48,351 nt of DNA from an uncultured Clostridia bacterium (GTDB lineage Bacteria; Bacillota; Clostridia; Christensenellales; Borkfalkiaceae). Made by a program: the position numbers and the translations under genes. Each line of letters starts with the position of its first letter. Position 1 is the stretch's first letter. Below the pieces are notes generated by a model. The model made no database searches. It saw only the letters and a list, made by a program, of their open reading frames with translations, and was not told the DNA's origin. Below, in pieces: positions 8,348 to 16,782 of the stretch. The stretch covers positions 1 to 48,351 of the forward strand of contig CAKQKI010000011.1 in assembly GCA_934248055.1 (NCBI GenBank). Reading direction: 5' to 3'.

Positions 8348-9073
8348 ATGAGCGACGAAGCGAAAACTTTGCAACGCATTATTGACAAAAGCGAAAACAT
8401 AGTGTTTTTCGGCGGCGCGGGCGTTTCCACGGAGAGCGGTCTTAAAGACTTCAGGAGCGTTGACGGACTGTATTCGTTAAAATACGATTATCCGCCCGAA
8501 GAAATTTTAAGTCATAATTTTTTCTTTTCGCATACGGCTGAGTTTTTCAGGTTTTATTACGACAAATTGCTTGTCAACGGAATTAAGCCGAACGCCGCGC
8601 ATTACAAAGTGGCGGAACTTGAAAGAGCAGGTAAACTTAAAGCGGTAGTAACGCAAAATATAGACGGGCTTCATCAGGCTGCGGGAAGCAAAGTCGTTTA
8701 CGAACTGCACGGCAGCGTAAAGCGCAACAGATGCTTTAAATGCAACGCCTTTTATGACGATACATATATTGCCGCAAGAAATGGCGATATACCTTATTGC
8801 GCCTGCGGCGGAATTGTAAAACCCGAAGTCGTTTTATACGGCGAAGGTCTTGACGACGCCACTGTAAACGGCGCTATAAACGCAATAATCAAAGCCGATA
8901 CTTTAATAGTCGCGGGTACTTCTTTATCCGTTTATCCCGCAAGCGCGCTTATCGATTATTTCCGCGGAAAGTGCCTTGTTCTTATAAACAAAGGGGAAGT
9001 CATGCGGGATATTCGCGCCGATTTGTATATTGACGGCAAAGTGGGCGAAACGTTAAAAAAGATAAAAGTATGA
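8348..9073 (+). CDS. cobB: NAD-dependent protein deacylase, sirtuin family
   Basis: A 241-residue Sir2/CobB family enzyme that removes acyl groups from lysine using NAD. Visible motifs are GAGVSTESGLKDFRS (NAD-binding GAGxS...DFR), TQNIDGLHQAAG, the catalytic His in ELHGSVKR, and GTSLSVYPAS. Zinc ligands appear as CFKC and CAC. The second pair is CAC rather than the usual CxxC with wider spacing, so the zinc site is slightly atypical. It starts 1 nt after the LysR stop with no clear Shine-Dalgarno sequence, suggesting coupling. The symbol is by family only; cotranscription with a LysR gene leaves its target open. Confidence 0.92.
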   Translation: MSDEAKTLQRIIDKSENIVFFGGAGVSTESGLKDFRSVDGLYSLKYDYPPEEILSHNFFFSHTAEFFRFYYDKLLVNGIKPNAAHYKVAELERAGKLKAVVTQNIDGLHQAAGSKVVYELHGSVKRNRCFKCNAFYDDTYIAARNGDIPYCACGGIVKPEVVLYGEGLDDATVNGAINAIIKADTLIVAGTSLSVYPASALIDYFRGKCLVLINKGEVMRDIRADLYIDGKVGETLKKIKV

Positions 9074-9096
9074 TTGTTATATCGCTTTAATAATGC

Positions 9097-9124
9097 TTGC
9101 GTTCGCGGCTACTTGTTATATAAG
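9097..9124 (+). promoter_or_regulatory. Possible tRNA-Leu promoter
   Basis: TTGCGT at 9097-9102, a 16-nt spacer and TATAAG at 9119-9124 lie 22 nt before the tRNA 5' end. The match is moderate, and readthrough from the sirtuin gene is an alternative. Confidence 0.4.
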
Positions 9125-9146
9125 GGGACGATAAAGCCCTTTTTTC

Positions 9147-9228
9147 GCGGATATGGCGGAATGGCAGACGCGTTGGACTTAGAATCCAATGGGCAACCGT
9201 GTAAGTTCGAATCTTATTATCCGCACCA
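9147..9228 (+). tRNA. tRNA-Leu (anticodon UAG)
   Basis: An 82-nt tRNA with encoded CCA. The acceptor stem is GCGGATA with TATCCGC. The anticodon arm is TTGGA-CTTAGAA-TCCAA, giving anticodon TAG (reads CUA-type Leu codons). A class II variable arm and a GTTCGAAT T-loop are present. The open frame across this region (9074-9352) is spurious. Confidence 0.97.
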
Positions 9229-9233
9229 GTTGA

Positions 9234-9259
9234 AAAAGACGGGGGAAAGCCCGTCTTTT
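9234..9259 (+). terminator. Rho-independent terminator after tRNA-Leu
   Basis: GACGGG (9238-9243) pairs with CCCGTC (9250-9255), extended by an A-run and T-run on either side, and is followed by TTTTG. It begins 5 nt after the tRNA CCA. Confidence 0.75.
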
Positions 9260-9262
9260 GTT

Positions 9263-9303
9263 GTTATAGAAAACCACGCGTCGGACGCGTGGTTTTCTAT
9301 AAC
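9263..9303. terminator. 18-bp perfect hairpin, probably a bidirectional terminator
   Basis: GTTATAGAAAACCACGCG (9263-9280) is perfectly complementary to 9286-9303 around a 5-nt loop, TCGGA. The A/T-rich arms give T-runs in both directions. It separates the plus-strand tRNA transcript from the minus-strand lipoprotein gene. Confidence 0.6.
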
Positions 9304-9310
9304 AATAAAA

Positions 9311-9337
9311 CGACCCCGAGTAAAAATCTCGGGGTCG
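9311..9337 (-). terminator. Terminator of the leucine-rich-repeat lipoprotein gene
   Basis: CGACCCCGAG (9311-9320) pairs perfectly with CTCGGGGTCG (9328-9337). On the minus strand the hairpin is followed by TTTTATTG, the arrangement expected of a terminator for the gene ending at 9382. Confidence 0.75.
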
Positions 9338-9381
9338 CATTATTTTATATAAAAACTATAAGTAAAATCACTTTTTCACGA

Positions 9382-10557
9382 TTAACTATTCACGGTGCCG
9401 TCGGTACAAGTTACGGTATAAGACGGGTGAGATTTCCCTGTATTTTCAATGCCGACATATAAATCCCAGTCATCGCTTTTTTTAAGGTTATTCCATTGCT
9501 GTATCGTTCCGTTAAAAATAAACTTTTTAAGATAGCGGCATGCCGCAAACGCGTATTTATCTATAGAAATTTCAGGGTTTTCGATAGTTACGCTGCGAAG
9601 TTTATCATTACCCGAAAACGAAAAATTACCTATAAAAGTTGCGCCTTCAGAAATTATCAGTTCCGAATAATCGAAGGAAGAAAAGAACGCGCTTTTGTAA
9701 ATCCGATAACTTTGCCCGTTATAATTTTCGGGTAATCTTAATATCGAAGGCTCTGAAAGGCAACTTAACAAATAATTTACGTTATCGTAGGTATAGAATA
9801 AAAAGTCGTTTTCGGCAACTATTTCGCTTGCGCCGCCTTTTTTTACGTTAAGCGCGCTGTAAGCAACGTCACCGTTGTCACGTTTACCTTTTTCAATGTT
9901 TAAAGAACTGTTATTTATAATTTCAACTAACGTTTCGCAACCGCCGAAAGCAGAGTTGCCGATAAAAGTTACGCCGCTTCCGATAGTAACGCTTAAAAGA
10001 TGTTTACATTCATAAAACGCACTTTTAGCGATAGAAGTAACGCTGTCGGGAATCACTACGCTTGCAATACCGTAAGATTTAAACGCTTTTTCTCCGATAG
10101 CAGTTACCGTATATCCGTCAATCGTTTCGGGTATCGTGATTTTTTTATCGGTGCAAGTTCCTTTCTCGGTTATCGTACACGTAGTATCATCGTCCTGATT
10201 TACTTTATATTCCAGTCCTTGCGACGCCGTTTCGCAATAATTGCAACCGTTTCTCGTGCATCTTTTAACCGTTTTACCGTCTATCGTCTGCCAGTTGCCT
10301 AATTGATGACCGAGCGCTTTGCCGCTCGTAAAGGTGTGGCTGTTATCGCCTTCGCTTTTTCCGCAACTGCAAGAATAGTAATATTTTGCAGGTTCCGTGC
10401 AGGTGGCTTCGGAAGCAAAATATGCCTGTTCGGTTTTTTGCTCGGTAAACGCGTGACGATGTGCGGTTTTGTCGTTATCCTTATTACAGCCGACAAGACC
10501 AAACGTTGCAGTCAGCGTAAAAAGGAACAATAAGCATGAAATTACTGATTTTTTCAT
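9382..10557 (-). CDS. Leucine-rich-repeat (BspA-like, LRR_5) surface lipoprotein
   Basis: A 391-residue predicted lipoprotein. The signal peptide ends in the lipobox LVGC (Cys at about residue 24), so it should be anchored on the outer face of the membrane. Residues about 35-115 hold Cys/His-containing segments (HAFTEQKTEQAYFASEATCT, YYYSCSCGK) of a kind common in Firmicute surface proteins. Residues about 130-380 hold LRR_5 units such as SVVIPDSVTSIAKSAFYEC and SVTIGSGVTFIGNSAFGGC. Related repeats mediate adhesion or other surface binding; the ligand is unknown. The Shine-Dalgarno AAGGAG supports the start. It is downstream of apeB but the 40-nt gap contains a dispersed repeat, so cotranscription is uncertain. 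Confidence 0.88.
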   Translation of the reverse strand: MKKSVISCLLFLFTLTATFGLVGCNKDNDKTAHRHAFTEQKTEQAYFASEATCTEPAKYYYSCSCGKSEGDNSHTFTSGKALGHQLGNWQTIDGKTVKRCTRNGCNYCETASQGLEYKVNQDDDTTCTITEKGTCTDKKITIPETIDGYTVTAIGEKAFKSYGIASVVIPDSVTSIAKSAFYECKHLLSVTIGSGVTFIGNSAFGGCETLVEIINNSSLNIEKGKRDNGDVAYSALNVKKGGASEIVAENDFLFYTYDNVNYLLSCLSEPSILRLPENYNGQSYRIYKSAFFSSFDYSELIISEGATFIGNFSFSGNDKLRSVTIENPEISIDKYAFAACRYLKKFIFNGTIQQWNNLKKSDDWDLYVGIENTGKSHPSYTVTCTDGTVNS

Positions 10558-10580
10558 ATTTAAAAACTCCTTAGATTAGG

Positions 10581-10600
10581 GATGACGAATGGAATCCCTA
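10581..10600 (+). repeat. Dispersed intergenic repeat, copy 1
   Basis: GATGACGAATGGAATCCCTA. Related copies are at 16544-16568 and, inverted, at 48277-48302. This copy contains the apeB stop codon (10600-10598). Confidence 0.75.
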
Positions 10601-11860
10601 TATTATTTTAATTTTTAAGTCGCCGTCACGGACGATAGCCGAAGAATAAACGGCGGTCATTGCCTTTATTCCTTCTTCTATATCGCTTACGCCCGCCGTT
10701 TCCGTTGCCGAATGCATGGCAAGTTGAGCAAGACCCGCGTCAACGCATAAAACGGGGAATTGCGCCGAACTGCTCGCTCCGAGAGTACTGCCGCAGGGGA
10801 GGTCGGAACGCATGTAAAAATCCTGATATTTAACTCCCGCGCCGCTTAAAATTCTTTTGAAAACGGCGGAAGACAACGAGTCTGTAGTGTAATTGAAGTT
10901 TGCGTGATGCTTTATCACAACGCCGCCGTTAAGAAGGGTTTTCGTTGCGGGGTCTGAAAATTCGGGGTGGTTAGGGTGAACGGCGTGCGCGCCGTCGAAA
11001 GAAACCATAAACGAATTTGCAACCGCGCAACCGAATTCGCCTTCGCCCGTGAGCGAATGAATACGTTTTAAAACCGAAACGAGAAAATCCGAGCATGCGC
11101 CCTGACGCGTTCTGTTTCCCACTTCTTCGTTGTCCGCCGCGTAAAGAACGTTAATCGCCTTGGGTTTTGCCGAAAGCAAGCCTTTAAGCGCGCAATAAAC
11201 GCTTGCGAGATCGTCTATTCTCGGAGAACAGAAAAGTTCGTTATCGTATCCCGCGTAAAAGGGTTTTTCGGCAGGAACGACGAAAAGATCGCAGTCCGCA
11301 ATTTCCGAACCGTCGGCAAATTTTTTAAGTTCTTCGGTCAGACCTTTTTTCGCCGCCGAAGATATAACGGGGCATAAGTCCGTTTGCGGATTTAACTTTA
11401 TTCCGTCGTTCACGGCGCGATTGAAATGTATCGCGACGGACGGTATGACGAAAGTTTTTTCCGAAACGAAATTTCTGCATTCCAGAATTTCGCCGTTTAA
11501 AAGAGTAACTCTTCCCGCAATCGTCAGCGGACGATCGAGAAACGTGTGATATATTCCGCCGCCGTATTTTTCAACGTCAAGTTTAACGTAATTTTCGCAA
11601 GCGATTTCGGGCGACGCTTTTATTTTGAAACAAGGGCTGTCGGTATGCGCCGCAACCACGTTAAAAGAACGGCTCTTTCCAACGCTGAATGCGATAAGCG
11701 CGGAGCCGTTACGGGTTAAAAAATATTTTCCGTTTTCAATAATTTTCCATTCGTTTGTTTCGCTGAGTTCCGTATAACCGTTTTCTAAAAGTATCTTTCG
11801 CACGTTTTCGGTTGCGTGATACGCGGTTTTCGATTTATCGAGAAATTCAAATAAATTCAT
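10598..11860 (-). CDS. apeB: M18-family aminopeptidase
   Basis: A 420-residue cytosolic metallo-aminopeptidase of family M18 (aspartyl aminopeptidase-like), acting in peptide turnover. Metal and catalytic positions are visible in order: AHTDSPCFKIK (His), RIDDLASVYC (bridging Asp), DNEEVGNRT (catalytic Glu and ligand), SFDGAHAVHPNHPEF (metal Asp region), and MHSATETAG (last His). Length and motif order match the family. No Shine-Dalgarno sequence precedes the ATG, and a consensus promoter ends 9 nt before it, so the mRNA is probably leaderless. The stop codon lies inside a dispersed repeat, implying the repeat reached or formed the gene end. Confidence 0.93.
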   Translation of the reverse strand: MNLFEFLDKSKTAYHATENVRKILLENGYTELSETNEWKIIENGKYFLTRNGSALIAFSVGKSRSFNVVAAHTDSPCFKIKASPEIACENYVKLDVEKYGGGIYHTFLDRPLTIAGRVTLLNGEILECRNFVSEKTFVIPSVAIHFNRAVNDGIKLNPQTDLCPVISSAAKKGLTEELKKFADGSEIADCDLFVVPAEKPFYAGYDNELFCSPRIDDLASVYCALKGLLSAKPKAINVLYAADNEEVGNRTRQGACSDFLVSVLKRIHSLTGEGEFGCAVANSFMVSFDGAHAVHPNHPEFSDPATKTLLNGGVVIKHHANFNYTTDSLSSAVFKRILSGAGVKYQDFYMRSDLPCGSTLGASSSAQFPVLCVDAGLAQLAMHSATETAGVSDIEEGIKAMTAVYSSAIVRDGDLKIKII

Positions 11861-11869
11861 AACTTAACT

Positions 11870-11898
11870 ATTATACGACGGGCAAAATTTTTTGTAAA
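11870..11898 (-). promoter_or_regulatory. apeB promoter giving a near-leaderless mRNA
   Basis: On the minus strand TTTACA (11898-11893), a 17-nt spacer and TATAAT (11875-11870). Only 9 nt separate the -10 box from the apeB ATG (11860), so transcription should begin within about 3 nt of the start codon. Confidence 0.75.
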
Positions 11899-11952
11899 GC
11901 GTTTTAGTCGGAAACGGAAGCCTTAATCTTAAAATTTTGTGATTACGGGTTG

Positions 11953-12465
11953 TCATAATCGTTTTTCGGTATTATTATTTTCGTCCGACTGCAATTGCTT
12001 TTCGAGCGCAGACTGCTTTGCGAGAATAGCGTTAACCTTATCGTACAACGCTTCGATCATAATTTCGGTTTTAAGATTGACTTTATAATCGTTTTCGGCT
12101 TTTCTGCGGTCTTTTTCTTCCTGTCGATTCTGGCTCATCATAATGAGCGGGGCCTGAATTGCCGCCACGCACGACAGCACGAGATTGAGCAATATGAACG
12201 GATACGGGTCGAACGCTTTTGTTGCCATTATTATATTTATAATCATCCACAGCGCGAGAACGCCTGCAAACGAAAAAATAAACGCCCAACTTCCTGCGAA
12301 TTTTGCGATGGCGTCGGCGGCGCGTTGTCCTAAAGTGTATTTTTTTTCGCTTTCGGGTCGTACCGAAATTTTGCGGTCTGCAAGCAGCGCGAGAACTTCT
12401 TCGTCGCTCATATCCTGACGAATATCGTCAAGCACGTCTTTCAATAATTTTCTGTTTTCTTTCAT
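11953..12465 (-). CDS. DUF1003 membrane protein
   Basis: A 170-residue protein of the DUF1003 family, whose function is not established. A cytosolic N-terminus is followed by two hydrophobic helices (about 55-77, GSWAFIFSFAGVLALWMIIN, and about 84-106, DPYPFILLNLVLSCVAAIQA). Then comes the family's MMSQNRQEEKDRRKAENDYK segment and a coiled-coil tail (ALYDKVNAILAKQSALEKQL). The Shine-Dalgarno AAGGAA is about 8 nt upstream. It sits between a phosphoesterase and an aminopeptidase gene on the same strand; the 92-nt gap to apeB contains the apeB promoter. Confidence 0.88.
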   Translation of the reverse strand: MKENRKLLKDVLDDIRQDMSDEEVLALLADRKISVRPESEKKYTLGQRAADAIAKFAGSWAFIFSFAGVLALWMIINIIMATKAFDPYPFILLNLVLSCVAAIQAPLIMMSQNRQEEKDRRKAENDYKVNLKTEIMIEALYDKVNAILAKQSALEKQLQSDENNNTEKRL

Positions 12466-12508
12466 ATTAGTTTTCCTTGCGTTTATAAATCGGTAATAGA
12501 AAATCTTC

Positions 12509-13480
12509 TCAGTAATCGAACACGCGGTCTTTACCCGCGCCGATTCTCACGGCGTAAAGTTTGCGCCGCTTTTTATCGAGAGCGAATACGTCTATTACGG
12601 TTTCGCTTGCCGTTCCGGGCGTGCGTTGCCACACGTCGTCGTTATAATACGCTTCCGAACCCGTCGAAACGTGAAGAACGCCGTTTTCCGTCGCGTCGAG
12701 ATCGGCATGATTATGCCCGCAGATATACGCAACGAGTTCGCCTTTTGCGTTTTTAAAATCGCCGTATTCGCAAGCCTGCCTGTTTCTGAACGCCGAAAGC
12801 AGGTTATTAAGCGGCTTTAAAAGCGGCGCGCCTTCGGGGTCGAGTCGTTCTGAACAGGGAACATGTCCGAAAACGATTATCGACCATTCGGGCTTGTCAT
12901 TCAGGTTAAACGCCTTGCTTGCAAGCCATTCGAGTTGCGGGCGGCTTACGCTGTAATTAACGCCCCAGTATCTATTCGAGTCGTCGCTCTGACTGTCGCT
13001 CGTGTTGACGACGACGTAGCGCACCTTTTCTTCGGGATAATCCGCGTAATAGCACGACTCGCCCGTCATAACCGCGGTTACGGGCGAGTTTTTGCTCGTG
13101 ATAATCGCGTTCGTCAAATCTTTCGGGTGAGTGTAACCCGCGTCTTCTTCGCGCGAGAATCTGATAGTTACGTCGTGGTTGCCGCGCGCGGAAAAGAAGT
13201 CGATTTCGGGTTTGACTTCGCCAAGATAATCGAGTGATTTTTCCGTATCCGCAATGCATTCTTCTTTCGTTCCGAACGCAAAAGCGTAATCTCCGCCCGA
13301 AAAAAGTTTGTTTACGCCCGTTTTTTCATAAAACGCTCTGACGAGCGGAGTCGCCACGAGCGCGCAGTCGCGGTAGTGCGTGTCGGTTACAAAAAAGAAA
13401 GACGCGTCACGCGGGAGTTTTTTAAAGCGCTCAGCCGCTTCGTTAAGCGGCCGATTAAAATATTCGGGAATTTCTTTCAC
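12509..13480 (-). CDS. Calcineurin-like metallophosphoesterase
   Basis: A 323-residue protein with the calcineurin-like phosphoesterase metal motifs in order: TDTHYRD (DxH-like), GGDYAFAFG (GD), RGNHDVT (GNHD), FGHVPCS (GH) and CGHNHADLD (GHxH). A binuclear metal centre is therefore expected. The substrate is not determined by sequence. No signal peptide is seen, so it is probably cytosolic. The start is GTG at 13480-13478, supported by AAGGAG 7 nt upstream. The DUF1003 gene follows 43 nt downstream, a possible small operon. Confidence 0.88.
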   Translation of the reverse strand: MKEIPEYFNRPLNEAAERFKKLPRDASFFFVTDTHYRDCALVATPLVRAFYEKTGVNKLFSGGDYAFAFGTKEECIADTEKSLDYLGEVKPEIDFFSARGNHDVTIRFSREEDAGYTHPKDLTNAIITSKNSPVTAVMTGESCYYADYPEEKVRYVVVNTSDSQSDDSNRYWGVNYSVSRPQLEWLASKAFNLNDKPEWSIIVFGHVPCSERLDPEGAPLLKPLNNLLSAFRNRQACEYGDFKNAKGELVAYICGHNHADLDATENGVLHVSTGSEAYYNDDVWQRTPGTASETVIDVFALDKKRRKLYAVRIGAGKDRVFDY

Positions 13481-13568
13481 TTTTTCTCCTTTGCTTTAAT
13501 AAAAAAATTTTGCGGGTTTTTACGGGGCTTTTCCCGTGTGACGCTTTGGTTTCAGCCACAAACAGGGG

Positions 13569-13601
13569 TCAAACGCAATCGCTTGCGGATATTAGCAAGC
13601 G
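13569..13601. repeat. Copy of the window-start repeat arm plus a hairpin
   Basis: TCAAACGCAATCGCTTGCGG (13569-13588) matches the complement of bases 1-22 with very few differences. CGCTTGC (13580-13586) also pairs with GCAAGCG (13595-13601). It lies in the 132-nt gap between two minus-strand genes. Confidence 0.65.
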
Positions 13602-13612
13602 AGAATTGAAAA

Positions 13613-15316
13613 TTACTTTTTAACGGGCAGAGTTGCTTTATCGTAAAGCAGTTTTTCATACTCTTCTGCGGGTACGGGCTTACCGAAATAATAGCCTTGC
13701 ATTCGTTTACAGCCGAAACCCGAAAGCATATCGGCTTGCTCTTTCGTTTCAACGCCTTCGGCGATAACGGGAAATCCTAATTTATACGCCATATCGATAA
13801 CCGAAGATATTATGATTTTTTGCTTTTTGGAATTACCGTTTTCCGAAAGGAACGCCATATCGAGTTTTAACGCGTCGGCGTCCATATCCTTTAAAGCGTT
13901 GAGCGAAGAATATCCCGCGCCGAAATCGTCTATTTCCACGGCAAAACCTTTTTTTCTCAGCGTTTTTATTTCTTTCACGAGTTTGGCGGGATTGTTTATA
14001 TACGCGCTTTCGGTTATTTCGAGCCGTATCGACGAAAAGGGAATATCGTAAAGCGCAACGGTGTTTTCTAGTTTTTTCATAAACTCGTCGTTAAGAACGT
14101 CTTGTCGGGAAAGGTTTACGGAAACCTGAACGTTTTCGTCGGGCAGGGCGTTTATCCATTTTTTAACGTAACGGCAAACTTTGTCTATTACGTAAGAATC
14201 CACCTGACCTATATAATTGCTTTTTTCAAGCAGGGGAATAAACGTCGACGGGGAAAGCATTCCTTTCAGCGGGTGTTTCCAGCGAATAAGCGCTTCCGCG
14301 CCGAAAATACGCCCGTTTTCGTAGTTGACCTGCGGTTGAAAATACACTTTAAAATCTTCGTTTACAATCGCTTTTTCAACGTCGTTTAAAAGTTCGAGCC
14401 TTTCCTGTTCGCGCTTTACCATGCCGCTTTCGTAGTAGGCGATTTTAACGTCCATATTGCCTTTGATTTCCTGCAGGGCAAGAAGGGCTTTGTAACTCAT
14501 GGCGTAAGAATCCGCGTTCTTTTCGCAAAGGTCGTAAACCCCCATATGCATTGTTATGGGAATTTTAAGGTTATAATTTTCAAAACTTTTTATAAAGGCG
14601 TCGTAACACTCCTGAACGGACATAAAGTCTTCCGTGCAGAACCTTGCGAAATGGTCTGCGTTAAGGTGCGCGGAAAAACTGTCTTTATTGTCGTAACTTT
14701 TCATATAGTCGGCAATATCGCGAAGAAGTTTATCGCCGAGTTCATGCCCGTACGCGCCGTTGATATCCCTGAACCTGTCAAGATTATATCTTTGCAGTCG
14801 GTATTTTTTTCCGGGGTTTAACGCGAGCCACTCTTTTATGCGGCTGTGAAAACCCGCGGAGTTATAACAGCCCGTTAAAGGATCCGTTTCGCCGGTAGTT
14901 ATTTTAGAAACGTTTTCCGACAAAAGAAGTATCGATTTTTTATCTGGCGAAAGGTATTGAAACGAAATTCTGTGAAAATCGTAAATATCGTTTTTTCCGA
15001 GAGTGTTGAAGTCTACTTCGTAAACGGCGTGCCTTGACAACTTGTCGATAACTCTTGAAAATTCCACGCTGCGTTTCACGGCGGGAGCGTCGGCTTTCGA
15101 TACTTTTTCGTCGATAAGAGCGGTTATCTTGTCGTCGTAGCGCGCGTCGCTATCGTCTAAATAAGAAAGAAGTTTTCCCGCAAGGCGATCCGAAATAACG
15201 CCGATCCGTTGAGTTTTGCAGTCTATAAGCAAAGCACCGTTGAATTTTTCCGAAAAAAGTTTATCTAAAACAACTTTTTCGAGCGCGCGGGTTGAATTTA
15301 AACATTCGTTATTCAT
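13613..15316 (-). other. Alternative independent reading unit: GGDEF-EAL half
   Basis: An in-frame ATG at 15316-15314 lies 11 nt after the poly-G tract, which could itself act as a Shine-Dalgarno sequence. Starting there gives a 567-residue degenerate GGDEF plus EAL protein. With 14 G the upstream half would end in TGA overlapping this ATG (ATGA); with 16 G it would end in TAA 4 nt later. Both are the overlaps expected of two coupled genes. Confidence 0.5.
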
Positions 15317-16513
15317 CGTGTTGGCTTCCCCCCCCCCCCCCCGAATATCGGCGGTGTAACTCAATTTCGGATGAGTTTTATTGCTTTTTCTTAAATACAT
15401 CTGCCTGTCTGCATATCTTATAAGAGCGTGAACGGTAGAGCCGTTTTTCAAATATTCGCCGTAACCCGCGCTTACGGTAACGGGAGCGCTGAATTTATCC
15501 GTCTTGCTGCGCTCGTATACAAGGCGTTCTATTTTCTTGCATATATCGAGAACGTCTTCGTTTTCGTTAAGTTCCTGAACAACGGCGAACTCGTCGCCCC
15601 CGTATCTTGCGCAGGTGCCGCCCGTGTCGGAACAGATTTCAACGAGCGTGTCGGCTATAAGTTGGAGAATTTTATCGCCTTCGTGATGCCCGAATTCGTC
15701 GTTTAACAGTTTAAAATTGTCGGCGTCGATAAAAATAAAGTAAAGTTTTTTATTTTTCTTTAACCCTTTGATAGCGGAAGAAAGTTCGTCTATTATCATT
15801 CGCCTGTTGTAAATACCCGTAAGCGGGTCGAGCGAAATCTGAAAAGTAAGAGAGTTGGTGTAAATAAGAAGAAGCGAAATCGTGGGCGCGGTCGAAAATA
15901 TAGGAAGATTTACAAATATAACCTGTAAAACCGAGCATATTATCAAAGGAATTCCGAACGCGAACAACGAAGCGTACGTTTCTCTGCGGGTAAAATATTT
16001 AAACGAAGAAAGATACGTAAAATTCTTTACGGTCGCTATGAGCGCGTAAACGACCGCGGGAAGATACTGAAAAAAGAACGCGGGTCCGTGCACGTAATTG
16101 CCGTTTTTATCGAAAGTGAAGAATAACCCCGTAAAATGCGTCGTCATCATAAGAACGAACATTACAAGAAGCGGAAGAATAAAATATACGAATATTGTAT
16201 GCGCCGAAAATCTTTTTCTGTCGTGAACCGTTTCGGAAAACGCAAACCAGGAAATCGCCGCCGCCGAAATGGCGAAATAATACACCGCGTTTATAAAATA
16301 CATAATCGCGAGCGGAAATTTTATAATTTTCGTAACGCCGATATGCCATATTATTTCGCAAACGTTTGCAAGCATAGAAAAATAAATGGTGGCGATAAAC
16401 GATCTTTTTTTGGAATTAGTGTCAAGCCCGAATTTAGAAGCCCTGTACGCCATAATCGCCAGAAGTATTATGCACAAAGCGTTTATTTCGCAATATAGTA
16501 AGTTTTCGGTCAT
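13613..16513 (-). CDS. Membrane GGDEF / GGDEF-EAL c-di-GMP turnover protein joined through a poly-G tract
   Basis: A 966-residue protein from ATG 16513 (AAGGTGG 4 nt upstream); an in-frame start at 16540 is less well supported. Residues about 1-225 hold six or seven membrane helices. A first GGDEF domain follows (DPLTGIYNRR; intact RYGGDEFAV), so diguanylate cyclase activity is likely. Residues about 391-395 are encoded by 15 consecutive G. After this come a PAS-like stretch, a second degenerate GGDEF domain (DPLTGCYNSAGF, with ADHFARF replacing GGDEF) and a complete EAL domain (GAEALIRWKHP, NLSRQDV, LEITESAY, DDFGAGYSSL, LKLDMAFL, IAEGVET), so phosphodiesterase activity is also likely. It neighbours two c-di-GMP riboswitches. 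The join may be phase variable. Confidence 0.9.
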   Translation of the reverse strand: MTENLLYCEINALCIILLAIMAYRASKFGLDTNSKKRSFIATIYFSMLANVCEIIWHIGVTKIIKFPLAIMYFINAVYYFAISAAAISWFAFSETVHDRKRFSAHTIFVYFILPLLVMFVLMMTTHFTGLFFTFDKNGNYVHGPAFFFQYLPAVVYALIATVKNFTYLSSFKYFTRRETYASLFAFGIPLIICSVLQVIFVNLPIFSTAPTISLLLIYTNSLTFQISLDPLTGIYNRRMIIDELSSAIKGLKKNKKLYFIFIDADNFKLLNDEFGHHEGDKILQLIADTLVEICSDTGGTCARYGGDEFAVVQELNENEDVLDICKKIERLVYERSKTDKFSAPVTVSAGYGEYLKNGSTVHALIRYADRQMYLRKSNKTHPKLSYTADIRGGGGEANTMNNECLNSTRALEKVVLDKLFSEKFNGALLIDCKTQRIGVISDRLAGKLLSYLDDSDARYDDKITALIDEKVSKADAPAVKRSVEFSRVIDKLSRHAVYEVDFNTLGKNDIYDFHRISFQYLSPDKKSILLLSENVSKITTGETDPLTGCYNSAGFHSRIKEWLALNPGKKYRLQRYNLDRFRDINGAYGHELGDKLLRDIADYMKSYDNKDSFSAHLNADHFARFCTEDFMSVQECYDAFIKSFENYNLKIPITMHMGVYDLCEKNADSYAMSYKALLALQEIKGNMDVKIAYYESGMVKREQERLELLNDVEKAIVNEDFKVYFQPQVNYENGRIFGAEALIRWKHPLKGMLSPSTFIPLLEKSNYIGQVDSYVIDKVCRYVKKWINALPDENVQVSVNLSRQDVLNDEFMKKLENTVALYDIPFSSIRLEITESAYINNPAKLVKEIKTLRKKGFAVEIDDFGAGYSSLNALKDMDADALKLDMAFLSENGNSKKQKIIISSVIDMAYKLGFPVIAEGVETKEQADMLSGFGCKRMQGYYFGKPVPAEEYEKLLYDKATLPVKK
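15328..15342 (-). repeat. Homopolymer of 15 G (coding strand) inside a c-di-GMP gene
   Basis: Fifteen consecutive C on the plus strand. In the present length the reading frame stays open and encodes Gly residues between the cyclase half and the GGDEF-EAL half. Such tracts are classic slippage sites; miscalled homopolymer length in sequencing is the alternative. Confidence 0.9.
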
Positions 16514-16543
16514 AAAGCCACCTTTTTTTAAGAAAATCAAGCA

Positions 16544-16568
16544 GTAGTGATAACGAACGGAATCCCTA
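16544..16568 (+). repeat. Dispersed intergenic repeat, copy 2
   Basis: GTAGTGATAACGAACGGAAT followed by CCCTA. It differs at two positions from the other copies in the shared core and lies just upstream of the GGDEF-EAL gene. Confidence 0.75.
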
Positions 16569-16782
16569 CGGTAACGTTGAAAATATAATCGATATTTATT
16601 AACTCAAGTATAGCAAAAAAAATCGCGTTATGCAAAGATTTTGAATGTATTTTAAAATAATTATAATAAAACGTTGCAAAACCGCCCGTTTTTACAATAA
16701 AACCGCCCGTATTTTGCCCGCTATTTATTTTTTAAGCCCGAATCACGGCAATTTTTTTTAGAAAAATATGCCCGAAAAACTC

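Noticed and set aside
9074..9352. 92-residue open frame
   Set aside because: It runs through tRNA-Leu and the following hairpins; it is an artefact of these elements.
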